This document shows positions 26,110-35,263 of a DNA stretch of 64,000 bases, piece after piece. The translations under genes were made by a program, and so were the position numbers. Every line of letters begins with the position of its first letter. The first letter of the stretch is position 1. The notes below the pieces were generated by a model. It did not search any database. It saw nothing but the letters and a program-made list of their open reading frames with translations, and was not told where the DNA came from. The stretch covers positions 2,402,501 through 2,466,500 of the forward strand of contig NZ_CP014224.1 in the NCBI RefSeq assembly GCF_001697185.1, in the 5' to 3' direction. This DNA is from Wenyingzhuangia fucanilytica (GTDB taxonomy: Bacteria; Bacteroidota; Bacteroidia; Flavobacteriales; Flavobacteriaceae).

Positions 26110-27346
26110 AACTTATCAAATCCAACGTTTTTTTACGTTGGATTTTTTTTGTTTCTGTTTCTACAAACTCATTTACAAAATAAATCTGTTTCGGTATTTC
26201 ATATTTAGATAAAGACAAAGTATTAAAATCATACTCTTTATTTTCTCCCTCTATTACCAATATTAATTTTTCTCCTAAAGTTTCATCTGGTATTCCTGTC
26301 ACAAAAAATCGCTGAGTTATCACTTTAGACAATTCTTTTTCTATTTGTTCTGGATGCAATTTTACTCCTCCAGAATTAATTACGTTATCATAACGACCTA
26401 ACCATTCAAACTCAGTAGCTGAGTGTTGTTTAATAATATCGTTTGTAATTACTTTTTCATCGGATAACAATGGAGCATCAATTACCAAACAGCCTCTATT
26501 GTCTTGAGAAATGGTGATGTTGGGTAATAATTGATATACATTATTGGTTTTAGTTCTGATATCTAGTTCATTTTCGGTGTCTGCTTCTCGACTACGCTCG
26601 AAGACCTCATCTTTAGTCACTTTTCTCTTTTGCTCATCAGATTGAGCAGAAACAACATCATTCTGAATTAGACTCTTAGAATTACTATCATCTGCCAAAA
26701 CTTGGTCATCGAGCGGAGTCGAGATGTTTTGTTCTGGCATAGTTAAAGTAGCATCCTTAAAATAATTCAATTTTCTAATTGCAATATGAGTAACAGTTTC
26801 TGTCATTCCATAAGAAGCAAAACATTGAGTAGACAAACTTTGCAAATTCTCTTGTAAAGTTTGTGACACTACTCCCCCACCGATCAATAACTTTTTAACC
26901 AAATGCAAATCCCACAAACTATTTTGTACCTGCATGGGCACCATAGCACAAAAATCATATTCGTCAAAAACATCTTCTAACGGATTGCTAACAGGTTCTA
27001 TAATATCTAAATTCCATCCCAACTCCAAAGCACGAATCACCATCATTTTACCTGCAATATAATTTACCGATAAACAACATAGAGCTTTGGTATCTGCTCC
27101 CAAATTGAAAAAAGTTCCTGTAGCTTTGGCAGAATTTCTCATAAACTCTTTTCTAATAGCCACCAACTTAGGCACACCTGTAGACCCAGATGTTTTTACT
27201 ATTAAGGTATCTGAATCTGAAAACCATTCTTGTAAAAACCAATACAATTCATTGGACAAACTTTCTGAATACAATATCAACTCTAATTGAGTATTAAAAG
27301 TTTCTCCATTTAAAGAAAATGAAGGGTGAATATTAAAATTTGACAT
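26096..27346 (-). CDS. MenE-type AMP-dependent acyl-CoA ligase with in-frame repeat insertion
   Basis: Adenylate-forming ligase, probably o-succinylbenzoate-CoA ligase of menaquinone synthesis. The AMP motif KTSGSTGVPK lies at 51-60, YGMTETVTHIAIRK at 179-192, and the hinge/C-terminal WLGRYDNVINSGGVKLHP at 315-331. At 416 residues it is about 65 longer than expected, because residues about 200-262 are a polar insert (… KVTKDEVFERSREADTENE …, shown in part) encoded by two inverted copies of a short repeat. The frame stays open, so the enzyme may still work. It overlaps the GSCFA gene by 14 nt upstream. Confidence 0.85.
   Translation of the reverse strand: MSNFNIHPSFSLNGETFNTQLELILYSESLSNELYWFLQEWFSDSDTLIVKTSGSTGVPKLVAIRKEFMRNSAKATGTFFNLGADTKALCCLSVNYIAGKMMVIRALELGWNLDIIEPVSNPLEDVFDEYDFCAMVPMQVQNSLWDLHLVKKLLIGGGVVSQTLQENLQSLSTQCFASYGMTETVTHIAIRKLNYFKDATLTMPEQNISTPLDDQVLADDSNSKSLIQNDVVSAQSDEQKRKVTKDEVFERSREADTENELDIRTKTNNVYQLLPNITISQDNRGCLVIDAPLLSDEKVITNDIIKQHSATEFEWLGRYDNVINSGGVKLHPEQIEKELSKVITQRFFVTGIPDETLGEKLILVIEGENKEYDFNTLSLSKYEIPKQIYFVNEFVETETKKIQRKKTLDLISFKPQ
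26118..26150 (+). terminator. terminator of the small-gene array, inside the ligase gene
   Basis: Perfect 11-bp stem AAATCCAACGT / ACGTTGGATTT followed by T8 on the plus strand. It lies 9 nt past the NTF2-like stop but within the last codons of the convergent ligase gene. Confidence 0.8.
26584..26606 (-). repeat. short repeat copy A inside the ligase gene
   Basis: CTTCTCGACTACGCTCGAAG plus GACC on the plus strand. Inverted copy of the element at 26704-26726 (21 of 23 positions agree apart from the outer bases). The core resembles the GAGCGxAGTCGAG repeats scattered through Flavobacteriaceae genomes (general knowledge, not checked here). Confidence 0.75.
26704..26726 (+). repeat. short repeat copy B inside the ligase gene
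   Basis: GGTCATCGAGCGGAGTCGAG plus ATG on the plus strand; inverted relative to copy A, with 97 nt between them. Together they form the ends of the insertion encoding about residues 200-262 of the ligase. Confidence 0.75.
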
Positions 27347-28280
27347 TTAATTCTTTTTCTAATTGTGATTGTTTTACTGCCAACTTTTTTAAAAACTCCT
27401 GATGTGATACCGAATTTTCTTGAAAAGGTTTATGCAATTTACTTTGCTGTACAGAGGCTATTCTTTTAAAATAACTTTGTGCTTTTTCGCTAATCCATAC
27501 CTTAGAAAATTGTTCCCAAATATAATTGATAGCTACTTCGTTTGGATGAATCATGTCCGATTCGTAAAATCTATAATCTCGTAAATCATCCATCATGATT
27601 TCATAACTTCCAAAATAAGCCACATTATGGCTTTCTTTAATTTTATGTGTGGCAGTTAATAGCTGTGCTTTGCTTAATGAATTTTCAATCAATCCATCTT
27701 TAGTATGTCTAACAGGACTTACCGTAAAAATAATTTGGGTTGATGAATTTACTTTTCTGATATTTTTAGTAATATCCTCTAAAGCCACCTCTATTTCTTG
27801 TAAAGACAACATACGTTTGTCAAATTCCGTTTGTGGAATTTTATGACAATTTGCCACCAACTGATTACTCAATAAATGACCATACACCCAAGAAGTTCCT
27901 AAAGTTATGACAACATGTGTAGCTGATTTTAACTGAGCTAAACACTTTTGTTGAGCTTTATGAATGTTTGCTATCACCTCAACAGTAGCCAAGCCAGACA
28001 AATCGGAATGATGGTGTAAAGAATGAAAAAATTCTCCCTGTTTTATCAATTCACTTTCTATATACGTTTTTTCGTTAACCGTATCTTCTAAAACCTTAGC
28101 AATAGCGGTAGGACTAAACAAGGTTCCAAAAGGATTTATAACAGTATTGAATTGATAATAAGAAAGTTTATTTCCTATGTTTTCAGAAAAGCAAGATCCC
28201 AACAACAAAACCTTAGATTGATGATCTAAAACATTTTGTTGTTGGGATGCTAATTTTATTTCTGTTCTAAAACTTGTCAT
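27333..28280 (-). CDS. GSCFA domain protein
   Basis: 315 residues with the family signature G28-S-C-F at residues 28-31 (LLLGSCFSENIG), followed by NPFGTLFSP and, near residue 255, SDMIHPN. The fold is SGNH/GDSL-hydrolase-like, with the C-terminal D-x-I-H-P likely carrying the catalytic His. Substrate unknown. It overlaps the ligase gene by 14 nt, so the two are probably one transcript. Confidence 0.88.
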   Translation of the reverse strand: MTSFRTEIKLASQQQNVLDHQSKVLLLGSCFSENIGNKLSYYQFNTVINPFGTLFSPTAIAKVLEDTVNEKTYIESELIKQGEFFHSLHHHSDLSGLATVEVIANIHKAQQKCLAQLKSATHVVITLGTSWVYGHLLSNQLVANCHKIPQTEFDKRMLSLQEIEVALEDITKNIRKVNSSTQIIFTVSPVRHTKDGLIENSLSKAQLLTATHKIKESHNVAYFGSYEIMMDDLRDYRFYESDMIHPNEVAINYIWEQFSKVWISEKAQSYFKRIASVQQSKLHKPFQENSVSHQEFLKKLAVKQSQLEKELNVKF

Positions 28281-28290
28281 TTACTTTTTA

Positions 28291-28340
28291 TGTCACTTCG
28301 AGTGATTTCGAATAAATGAGAAATCGTATCGAGAAGTTTT
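28291..28340. repeat. REP-like intergenic hairpin element
   Basis: In the gap between alaS and the GSCFA gene. CTTCGAGTGATTTCG pairs imperfectly with AAATCGTATCGAGAAG across a short loop. The text up to about 28411 (including AAATTCAGGGCACTCAG) looks like the rest of a composite repeat of the type common in Flavobacteriaceae intergenic regions. Judged by resemblance only; only one copy is in the window. Confidence 0.45.
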
Positions 28341-28417
28341 CTATAAATATAAAACATTCTTTCTGTCTTTGATACATCATGAGATAAATTCAGGGCACTC
28401 AGACTAATAAGAATATT

Positions 28418-31027
28418 TTATAAGTATTCTTTTACTTTTTCAATAGCTTCAGACAATCCTTCTGGGTTTTTACCCCCTGCAGTTGCAAAGAACTTTTGTC
28501 CTCCACCACCTCCTTGGATTAGTTTTCCTAATTCACGAACTATTTTACCAGCATCGTAACCTTTTTCTTCTACCAAGTTTTTAGCAATATATGATGTTAA
28601 AGTAGCTTTTCCATCATTTTCTGCTCCAGCAAAAAAGAACAAGTTTTCTACCTCTCCTCCTAATTCGTGAGCAATATCTTTAATAGCTCCAGCATTCATA
28701 TCAATTCTAGTAGCCAAGAAATTAATTCCGTTTACTTCTTGAATATTTGCTTTTAGGTTTCCTTTAATATTTTTAGCTTTTTCTTTTAATAAAGATTCAA
28801 TTTCTTTCTTTAATGCTGCATTTTCATCTTGTAAACTTACAATTGCTTTAACCGGGTCTTTTGCATTCTTTAAAGTTTGTTTTACAGCTACTAAAGATTT
28901 GTCTTGTTTGGTAAAGAAATCCTTAGCAACATCACCTGTAATCGCTTCAATTCTTCTTACCCCAGCCGCTACTGCACTTTCGCTAGTAATTTTTAAATGC
29001 CAAATATTTCCTGTATTTGCAACGTGAGTACCTCCACATAATTCCTTAGAGTTTCCAAACTGAATCATACGAACTGTATCTCCATATTTTTCGCCAAACA
29101 ACGCCATTGCTCCTTTATCAACAGCTTCTTGCATTGGAATATTTCTAAACTCTTGTAAATCTAATTTTTCACGAATACGAGCATTTACAAACGCTTCAAT
29201 TTCTTCAACTTCTTCAGCAGTTACTTTAGAAAAATGAGAAAAATCAAAACGTAAATGTTTTGCGTTTACCAAAGAACCTTTTTGCTCAACATGAGTTCCT
29301 AACACTGCTCTTAATGCCTGATGTAATAAGTGCGTAGCCGAGTGATTATTATTAGATAACTCTCTGTTTTTAGCATCTACCACTGCTTTAAAACTATCAG
29401 TAGTGTTCAATGGTAAATCTTTAGCAATATGCATTACTAAATTATTTTCCTTTTTAGTGTCTATAATATGCAAAACATCACCATTGCTAGCCTCTAAAAA
29501 TCCTCTATCACCAACTTGACCTCCTCCTTCTGGATAAAACGGCGTTAAGTTAAATACCAACTGATACAACTCCCCATCTTTTTTAGAAGTTACTTTACGG
29601 TATCTGGTAATTTTAACATTGGTTTCTAAATAATCATACCCTACAAACTCTTGCTCCGAATCTTCTTTTAAGATTACCCAGTCATCCATATCCATTTCTG
29701 CAGCAGCTCTAGATCTATTTTTTTGTTTTTCTAAAGCAGCTTCAAATTCAGATTCGTTTAAAGAATAACCTTTTTCGCTTAAAATTAATGCTGTTAAATC
29801 AATTGGAAATCCAAAAGTATCGTATAATTCAAAAGCTTTATCACCAGAAACTTCTTTTCCTTTGGTTTCGGCAATTACATTATCTAACAATCCTAATCCT
29901 TGTCCTAAAGTTCTTAAAAAAGAAGATTCTTCTTCTTTAATTACATTCATTACCAATTGTTTTTGAGTAGTAATTTCTGGGAAAAACTCTCCCATTTGAT
30001 TACTTAATACTTCTACCAATTGATAAATAAATGCCTCTTTTTGATTTAAGAAAGTAAATCCATATCGGATAGCACGTCTTAAAATTCTTCTAATTACATA
30101 TCCAGCTCCTGTACTAGATGGTAATTGACCATCTGCAATAGCAAAAGCCACGGCTCTTACGTGATCTGAAATAACACGTAAAGCAATATCTATTTCTTCT
30201 GATTTTCCGTACTCAACACTAGTCTTAGACTCTAATTCATGAATTAACGGTGTAAATACATCAGTATCATAATTAGATTGAACTCCTTGTAAAACCATAC
30301 AAAGACGTTCAAATCCCATTCCTGTATCAATATGTTTGTTTGGTAAATTTTCTAAAGAACCATCAGCCTTTCTGTTGAATTGAATAAATACCAAGTTCCA
30401 AATTTCTACCACTTGTGGGTGATCCATGTTTACCAAATCTTTACCAGGAATTTTTGCTTTTTCCTCGGCAGAACGGATATCAACATGAATTTCTGAACAA
30501 GGTCCACAAGGTCCTTGTGCTCCCATTTCCCAGAAATTATCTTTTTTATTTCCTAATAAAATTCTGTCTTCAGGCACAAATTCTTTCCACATTTCATAAG
30601 CTTCAGAATCTTTAATTAACCCTTCAGAGTCATCACCTTCAAAAATAGTAACATATAAAATGTCTTTATCTATTTTATAAACTTCGGTTAATAGCTCCCA
30701 AGACCAAGCAATTGCTTCTTTTTTAAAGTAATCTCCAAAAGACCAGTTTCCTAACATTTCGAACAAAGTATGGTGATATGTATCAATTCCTACCTCTTCT
30801 AAATCATTATGTTTACCAGAAACTCTCAAACATTTTTGTGAATCTGTAACTCTTGAGTTGACAATTTTACGTTGTCCTAAAAAGAATTCTTTAAAAGGAA
30901 CCATACCTGCATTTACAAACATTAACGTAGGATCATCCTTTAAAACCATAGGTGCAGATGGTACTGTTTTATGCTGTTTAGATTCAAAAAATTCTAAAAA
31001 TGTCTTTCTAATATCCTGAGATTTCAT
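28418..31027 (-). CDS. alaS: alanyl-tRNA synthetase
   Basis: Charges tRNA-Ala. 869 residues from the ATG at 31027 (a frame start 7 codons upstream lacks support). Class II catalytic core at the N-terminus ([21 protein letters not shown], in part; [11 protein letters not shown]), editing domain with [12 protein letters not shown] (zinc His pair) and [10 protein letters not shown] (Cys-x3-His), and a C-terminal coiled coil plus the [14 protein letters not shown] oligomer/tRNA region. Full length for the family. Single gene, divergent from the M23 peptidase. Confidence 0.97.
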   Translation of the reverse strand: MKSQDIRKTFLEFFESKQHKTVPSAPMVLKDDPTLMFVNAGMVPFKEFFLGQRKIVNSRVTDSQKCLRVSGKHNDLEEVGIDTYHHTLFEMLGNWSFGDYFKKEAIAWSWELLTEVYKIDKDILYVTIFEGDDSEGLIKDSEAYEMWKEFVPEDRILLGNKKDNFWEMGAQGPCGPCSEIHVDIRSAEEKAKIPGKDLVNMDHPQVVEIWNLVFIQFNRKADGSLENLPNKHIDTGMGFERLCMVLQGVQSNYDTDVFTPLIHELESKTSVEYGKSEEIDIALRVISDHVRAVAFAIADGQLPSSTGAGYVIRRILRRAIRYGFTFLNQKEAFIYQLVEVLSNQMGEFFPEITTQKQLVMNVIKEEESSFLRTLGQGLGLLDNVIAETKGKEVSGDKAFELYDTFGFPIDLTALILSEKGYSLNESEFEAALEKQKNRSRAAAEMDMDDWVILKEDSEQEFVGYDYLETNVKITRYRKVTSKKDGELYQLVFNLTPFYPEGGGQVGDRGFLEASNGDVLHIIDTKKENNLVMHIAKDLPLNTTDSFKAVVDAKNRELSNNNHSATHLLHQALRAVLGTHVEQKGSLVNAKHLRFDFSHFSKVTAEEVEEIEAFVNARIREKLDLQEFRNIPMQEAVDKGAMALFGEKYGDTVRMIQFGNSKELCGGTHVANTGNIWHLKITSESAVAAGVRRIEAITGDVAKDFFTKQDKSLVAVKQTLKNAKDPVKAIVSLQDENAALKKEIESLLKEKAKNIKGNLKANIQEVNGINFLATRIDMNAGAIKDIAHELGGEVENLFFFAGAENDGKATLTSYIAKNLVEEKGYDAGKIVRELGKLIQGGGGGQKFFATAGGKNPEGLSEAIEKVKEYL

Positions 31028-31079
31028 ATAATAAATTGGGTTAAGCAAACATCAATAGTTACCTTAATAAAACATTTTG

Positions 31080-31087
31080 TAATTTTG
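31080..31087 (+). promoter_or_regulatory. possible promoter -7 box for the M23 peptidase gene
   Basis: TAATTTTG, an exact -7 consensus match, about 67 nt upstream of the ATG at 31154. No good -33. Confidence 0.35.
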
Positions 31088-31153
31088 TGCGTTAGTAACA
31101 TCAATTAAATTGCTTTTATTTAATTAGGTCACAAAAATAGTTATTTTAGATTC

Positions 31154-32125
31154 ATGGCGAAAGCAAAATTTTATTACGATTCTGATACCCTTTCCTACCA
31201 ACCTGTAGAAAAGAATACTAAAAGAGTTTTAAGAAACACTATTCTTTATGCTTTTGCTGTATTTTTAGTCGGATTAATTGGTTTTGTTGCCTTTAGTACT
31301 ATTTTAAAATCTCCATCAGAAAGAGCTACATTAAAAGAATTAAACAATTTAAAGTTTAATTATGAGCTATTAGAAAAGCGAATGGAGGAATCTGATGCCA
31401 TATTAAAAGAAATTCAACAAAGAGACAATAACGTTTATAGAGTAATTTTTGAAGCAAAACCTATTTCTGATGATGAGCGTAGTGCTGGTTTTGGAGGTGT
31501 AAACAGATATAAAAACTTAGATGGGTTTAAAAACAGTGATCTAGTAAAAGAGGCTACCAAAAAAATGGATATTTTGGCCAAACGTTTGGTTATACAATCA
31601 AAATCTTTAGATGAAATTGTAAAACTAGCCAAAAACAAATCAGAAATGTTAGCTTCTATTCCTGCTATACAACCCGTAGCTAATAAAGATTTAAAAAGAA
31701 TGGCTTCTGGTTATGGAGTTAGAATACATCCTATATACAAAACAAGAAGAATGCACTGGGGAATGGACTTTTCTGCACCTCAAGGAACAAATATTTATGC
31801 TACTGGAGATGGAGTGGTAAAATCTGCTAAAAAATCTAGAAAAGGTTTTGGAAATCACGTCATCATCAATCATGGATTTGAATACGAAACTACCTATGCA
31901 CATATGAGTACTTTTTATGTACGTGCTGGACAAAAAGTTAAAAGAGGGGATTTAATTGGTTTGGTTGGTTCTACAGGATCATCTACCGCTCCTCACCTAC
32001 ATTACGAGGTAAAAAAAGGAAATCAAAAACTAAATCCTGTTTACTTTTATCATAATGATTTAACTCCAGAAGAATACGAAGCTATGTTGGTATTATCTTC
32101 TCAAGAAAATCAATCTTTAGACTAA
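31154..32125 (+). CDS. M23 family peptidoglycan endopeptidase
   Basis: Membrane-anchored LytM-type metallopeptidase, 323 residues. One helix at about 30-50, a coiled-coil-like region at about 58-100, then the M23 domain with zinc ligands His201 and Asp205 (MHWGMDFSAP), His250 (TYAHM) and His283 (APHLHYEV). All catalytic residues are present, so it should cut peptidoglycan crosslinks rather than act as a pseudo-enzyme activator. The stop overlaps the start of the merR-like gene by one base (TAATG). Confidence 0.94.
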   Translation: MAKAKFYYDSDTLSYQPVEKNTKRVLRNTILYAFAVFLVGLIGFVAFSTILKSPSERATLKELNNLKFNYELLEKRMEESDAILKEIQQRDNNVYRVIFEAKPISDDERSAGFGGVNRYKNLDGFKNSDLVKEATKKMDILAKRLVIQSKSLDEIVKLAKNKSEMLASIPAIQPVANKDLKRMASGYGVRIHPIYKTRRMHWGMDFSAPQGTNIYATGDGVVKSAKKSRKGFGNHVIINHGFEYETTYAHMSTFYVRAGQKVKRGDLIGLVGSTGSSTAPHLHYEVKKGNQKLNPVYFYHNDLTPEEYEAMLVLSSQENQSLD

Positions 32126-32454
32126 TGCATATAGAACTACCCAAAAAAAGGTATTATAAAATAGGCGAAGTAGCCAATGCTTTTGGCGTTACTTCATCAA
32201 TGATACGCTATTGGGAACAAGAGTTTGATATGATTAAGCCTAAAAAAAACAGCAAAGGTGACAGAATGTTTACCGAGACTGATATAGAAAACTTTAAGTT
32301 AATTTATCACCTAGCCAAAGAGCAAGGTTATTCTTTAGAAGGTGTTCGCAAAAAACTCCGCGAAAAACCTAAAGAAACCATTACCAATGCTAAAATCATT
32401 AGCAGATTAGAAAGCATCAAAACCGAGTTGATTAAAATTAAAAATCAACTATAA
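32125..32454 (+). CDS. MerR family transcriptional regulator
   Basis: 109 residues: one MerR winged-helix domain (YYKIGEVANAFGVTSSMIRY, residues 9-28) and a short helical tail, without an effector domain. Such short MerR proteins next to an M23 peptidase are a common Bacteroidota pair; the target is not known. Start overlaps the peptidase stop. Confidence 0.92.
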   Translation: MHIELPKKRYYKIGEVANAFGVTSSMIRYWEQEFDMIKPKKNSKGDRMFTETDIENFKLIYHLAKEQGYSLEGVRKKLREKPKETITNAKIISRLESIKTELIKIKNQL

Positions 32455-32527
32455 AAGACATTCTGTCATATTAGGATATTGGTATAATTTATGTTCTGTT
32501 ATAAACTATAAATTCATAAATTAGAGC

Positions 32528-33106
32528 ATGAAAAAAATTGTAAAATATTTAGTGATTTGTATCGCTGCAATCTCTTTAAGTTCTTGCGGATACAATGGTA
32601 TGGTTAGCGCTCAAGAAGCTGCTACAGGACAATGGGCAAACGTAGAAAGTTCTTATCAACGTAGAGCCGATTTAATTCCAAACTTAGTAGCTACTGTAAA
32701 AGGATACGCTAGCCACGAAAAAGAAACTTTAACCGAAGTAATAAACGCAAGAGCCAAAGCAACATCAGTAACCATTGATGCTAATAATTTATCTGCTGCC
32801 AATATTGCCAAATACCAAGAAGCACAACAAGGTTTAAGTGGTGCTTTAAATAAATTAATGGTAGTTGCAGAAAGGTATCCAGACTTAAAAGCAAGTCAAC
32901 AATTTACTGGTTTGCAATCTCAGTTAGAAGGAACAGAAAACAGAATTAATGTAGAGCGTAACCGTTTTAACAACATGGTCATAAATTATAACACCATGAT
33001 TAGAAAGTTTCCTAAAAACATTACAGCAAACTTATTTGGATTTGACAAAATGGAATACTTTAAAGCTGATCCATCTGCTAGTAAAGCTCCTGAAGTAAAA
33101 TTTTAA
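32528..33106 (+). CDS. lemA: LemA family lipoprotein
   Basis: 192 residues. Lipobox at Cys20 (SLSSC), then the LemA core: QWANVESSYQRRADLIPNLV, in part, a long helical bundle, and NTMIRKFPKNITANLFGF near the C-terminus. Exposed on the outer face of the inner membrane; function unclear but usually linked to TPM-domain proteins. First gene of a four-gene cluster, 3 nt before the next gene. Confidence 0.95.
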   Translation: MKKIVKYLVICIAAISLSSCGYNGMVSAQEAATGQWANVESSYQRRADLIPNLVATVKGYASHEKETLTEVINARAKATSVTIDANNLSAANIAKYQEAQQGLSGALNKLMVVAERYPDLKASQQFTGLQSQLEGTENRINVERNRFNNMVINYNTMIRKFPKNITANLFGFDKMEYFKADPSASKAPEVKF

Positions 33107-33109
33107 ATA

Positions 33110-33550
33110 ATGAGTAAAACCAAACCGTTTTTTACCGAAACCGAAGAACAACAAATTGTTGCTGCTATACAAAAAGCAGAAAAAAATACTTCTGGAGAAA
33201 TTAGAGTTCATATAGAACCTACTTTTAAAGGAGAAGATGTAATGAGTAGAGCTATTACTGTTTTTAACGATTTAAAAATGTTTGAGACAGATGCCAGAAA
33301 TGGCGTTTTATTTTACGTTGCTACAGAAGACAAACAATTTGTGATTTTAGGTGATGATGGTATAAACGAAGTTGTACCAGATTTATTTTGGGAAACCACT
33401 AAAAACAAAGTTATTAATCAATTTAAGCAAGGACAATTTGCTCAAGGATTGATCGACGGTATTAAAGAAGCAGGAAATCAATTAAAAACCTACTTTAAAT
33501 ATCAAAGTGATGATACCAACGAATTGTCTGACGAAATATCAAAAGGATAA
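33110..33550 (+). CDS. TPM domain protein, small soluble form
   Basis: 146 residues covering a TPM (YgcG/TLP18.3) domain without signal peptide or membrane helix: the first strand SGEIRVHIEPTF, then ARNGVLFYVATEDKQFVILGD, in part, and the closing QLKTYF. Between lemA and the BI-1-like gene with 3 and 5 nt spacing. Probably cytoplasmic or peripheral, unlike the Gly-rich TPM protein two genes further on. Confidence 0.9.
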   Translation: MSKTKPFFTETEEQQIVAAIQKAEKNTSGEIRVHIEPTFKGEDVMSRAITVFNDLKMFETDARNGVLFYVATEDKQFVILGDDGINEVVPDLFWETTKNKVINQFKQGQFAQGLIDGIKEAGNQLKTYFKYQSDDTNELSDEISKG

Positions 33551-33555
33551 TTATT

Positions 33556-34272
33556 ATGAACCCATTTACTATTGAAAGCAGCTCGGTTAAAGAAGCTGCA
33601 TTTATGAACAAAGTATACGCTTGGATGAGTGGCGCTTTGTTAATTACTGCATTTGTATCGTGGTGGGCAGCCACTACCCCAGCATTTTTTCAACTATTAT
33701 ATCATGTTGATGGTGCAGGAAATATTATTGGTGTTAATCAAGTAGTTTTTTATGGAACTATAATTGCCGAACTAGGTTTGGTAGTATGGTTATCTGCTAG
33801 AATTCAACAAATGACTGCCGAAAGAGCTAGTTTACTTTTTGTGTTATATGCCGTTTTAAACGGTGTAACCATGTCATCTATATTTATTATTTACACCTCT
33901 AGTTCTATTGCCTCAACCTTTTTTATTACAGCAGGTACTTTTGGAGCTATGAGTTTATATGGATACACAACCAAAAAAGATTTAACTAGTTGGGGTAACT
34001 TGCTATTTATGGCTTTAATTGGAGTTATTATTGCTACCGTTGTAAACATGTTTTTACAATCTGCAGCATTATATTGGATATTAAACTATGTAGGAGTTGC
34101 TGTTTTTGTTGGTTTAACTGCTTATGACACGCAAAAAATAAAAAGAATGGCCAACCATTTAGATTCTGAAGAGAACGCTAAAAAAGGAGCTGTTATGGGA
34201 GCATTAACGCTTTATTTAGATTTCATCAACCTATTTTTATACTTACTACGTTTGTTTGGAGATAGAAAATAA
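33556..34272 (+). CDS. Bax inhibitor-1/YccA family membrane protein
   Basis: 238 residues with seven membrane helices and the family C-terminus (GALTLYLDFINLFLYLLRLFG, shown in part). BI-1 proteins are pH-gated calcium leak channels in some bacteria; E. coli YccA blocks FtsH. It sits unexpectedly between two TPM genes in the lemA cluster, with 5 and 6 nt spacing. Confidence 0.92.
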   Translation: MNPFTIESSSVKEAAFMNKVYAWMSGALLITAFVSWWAATTPAFFQLLYHVDGAGNIIGVNQVVFYGTIIAELGLVVWLSARIQQMTAERASLLFVLYAVLNGVTMSSIFIIYTSSSIASTFFITAGTFGAMSLYGYTTKKDLTSWGNLLFMALIGVIIATVVNMFLQSAALYWILNYVGVAVFVGLTAYDTQKIKRMANHLDSEENAKKGAVMGALTLYLDFINLFLYLLRLFGDRK

Positions 34273-34278
34273 AATTAT

Positions 34279-35076
34279 ATGTTAAAATACATCACAAAGC
34301 TAGTCCTTGGACTGGCTTTTTTTACAACAATATTTGTACAAGCTCAGGAACCACTAGCTAAAAAGGAAACTACTTTTAAAGGAGTTTACGATTATGCTCA
34401 TATTTTATCTAACCAAGAAGTACAAGCTTTATCACAAAAATTAATTAGATATAGCGATACTACTTCTACTCAAATAGCCATCGCAACCATTAAAAGTTTA
34501 AATGGTCAGGATATTGCCATGCTGGCTACAGAAAAAGCTCATGAGTGGGGAATTGGCCAAAAAGGTAAAGACAATGGAGTTTTTATATTAATAGCTCCTA
34601 ACGAAAGAAAAATTCATATCGCTACTGGTTACGGTGTTGAGCACTTGCTTACAGATTATTTAAGCAAACAAATTATTGATGATATTATTAGTCCTAACTT
34701 TAAAAGACAACAATATTTTAATGGTTTAAACCAAGCTACGGATGTTATTATTAAAGTTTTGGCAGGCGAATACAAAGCCGATGCTAAAAAAAATAGCAAA
34801 GGAAAAGGAAACCTTTTTATCATCATTCTTATTGTTGGTGGTATTATATTTATTATGAGCAGAAGTAACAATTCTGGAAAAGGAAACGGAGGCTCTAACA
34901 ACCGTGGCGGAGGCTTAGATTCATCTGATATTTTTACTGCTATTTTATTAGGTAGCATGGGAAGTAGCAGAGGTTACCGAGGAGGCTCTTCTGGCGGATT
35001 TGGCGGAGGTGGTTTCTCTGGCGGAGGCTTTGGAGGTGGAGGCTTCGGTGGTGGTGGTGCCAGCGGTGGTTGGTAA
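34279..35076 (+). CDS. TPM domain protein with Gly-rich tail (YgcG-like)
   Basis: 265 residues: signal peptide (about 1-22), TPM domain (about 38-165), a membrane helix at about 177-195, then a Gly/Ser-rich tail of about 60 residues. The usual LemA partner. The tail is typical and suggests a flexible or self-associating segment in the cytoplasm. Last gene of the lemA cluster, followed by a terminator. Confidence 0.93.
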   Translation: MLKYITKLVLGLAFFTTIFVQAQEPLAKKETTFKGVYDYAHILSNQEVQALSQKLIRYSDTTSTQIAIATIKSLNGQDIAMLATEKAHEWGIGQKGKDNGVFILIAPNERKIHIATGYGVEHLLTDYLSKQIIDDIISPNFKRQQYFNGLNQATDVIIKVLAGEYKADAKKNSKGKGNLFIIILIVGGIIFIMSRSNNSGKGNGGSNNRGGGLDSSDIFTAILLGSMGSSRGYRGGSSGGFGGGGFSGGGFGGGGFGGGGASGGW

Positions 35077-35101
35077 TTATTCATTACAATCTTATATACA
35101 A

Positions 35102-35143
35102 TTTTAAAAGCTCTTTAACTATTTTGGTTAAAGGGCTTTTTTA
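35102..35143 (+). terminator. terminator of the lemA cluster
   Basis: Stem AAAAGCTCTTTAAC with GTTAAAGGGCTTTT (one mismatch), loop of 7 nt, T-rich end, about 27 nt past the TPM stop. Confidence 0.85.
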
Positions 35144-35263
35144 ATAATAAAGTATCAACAACGTTAGAAAAAAAACAAAGATTTGAACCTACACATCCAT
35201 TGGTAACTACTAAATTTATGTACTTTAGTACAGTTGTTTATTTACCTCCCAATACACATTATA

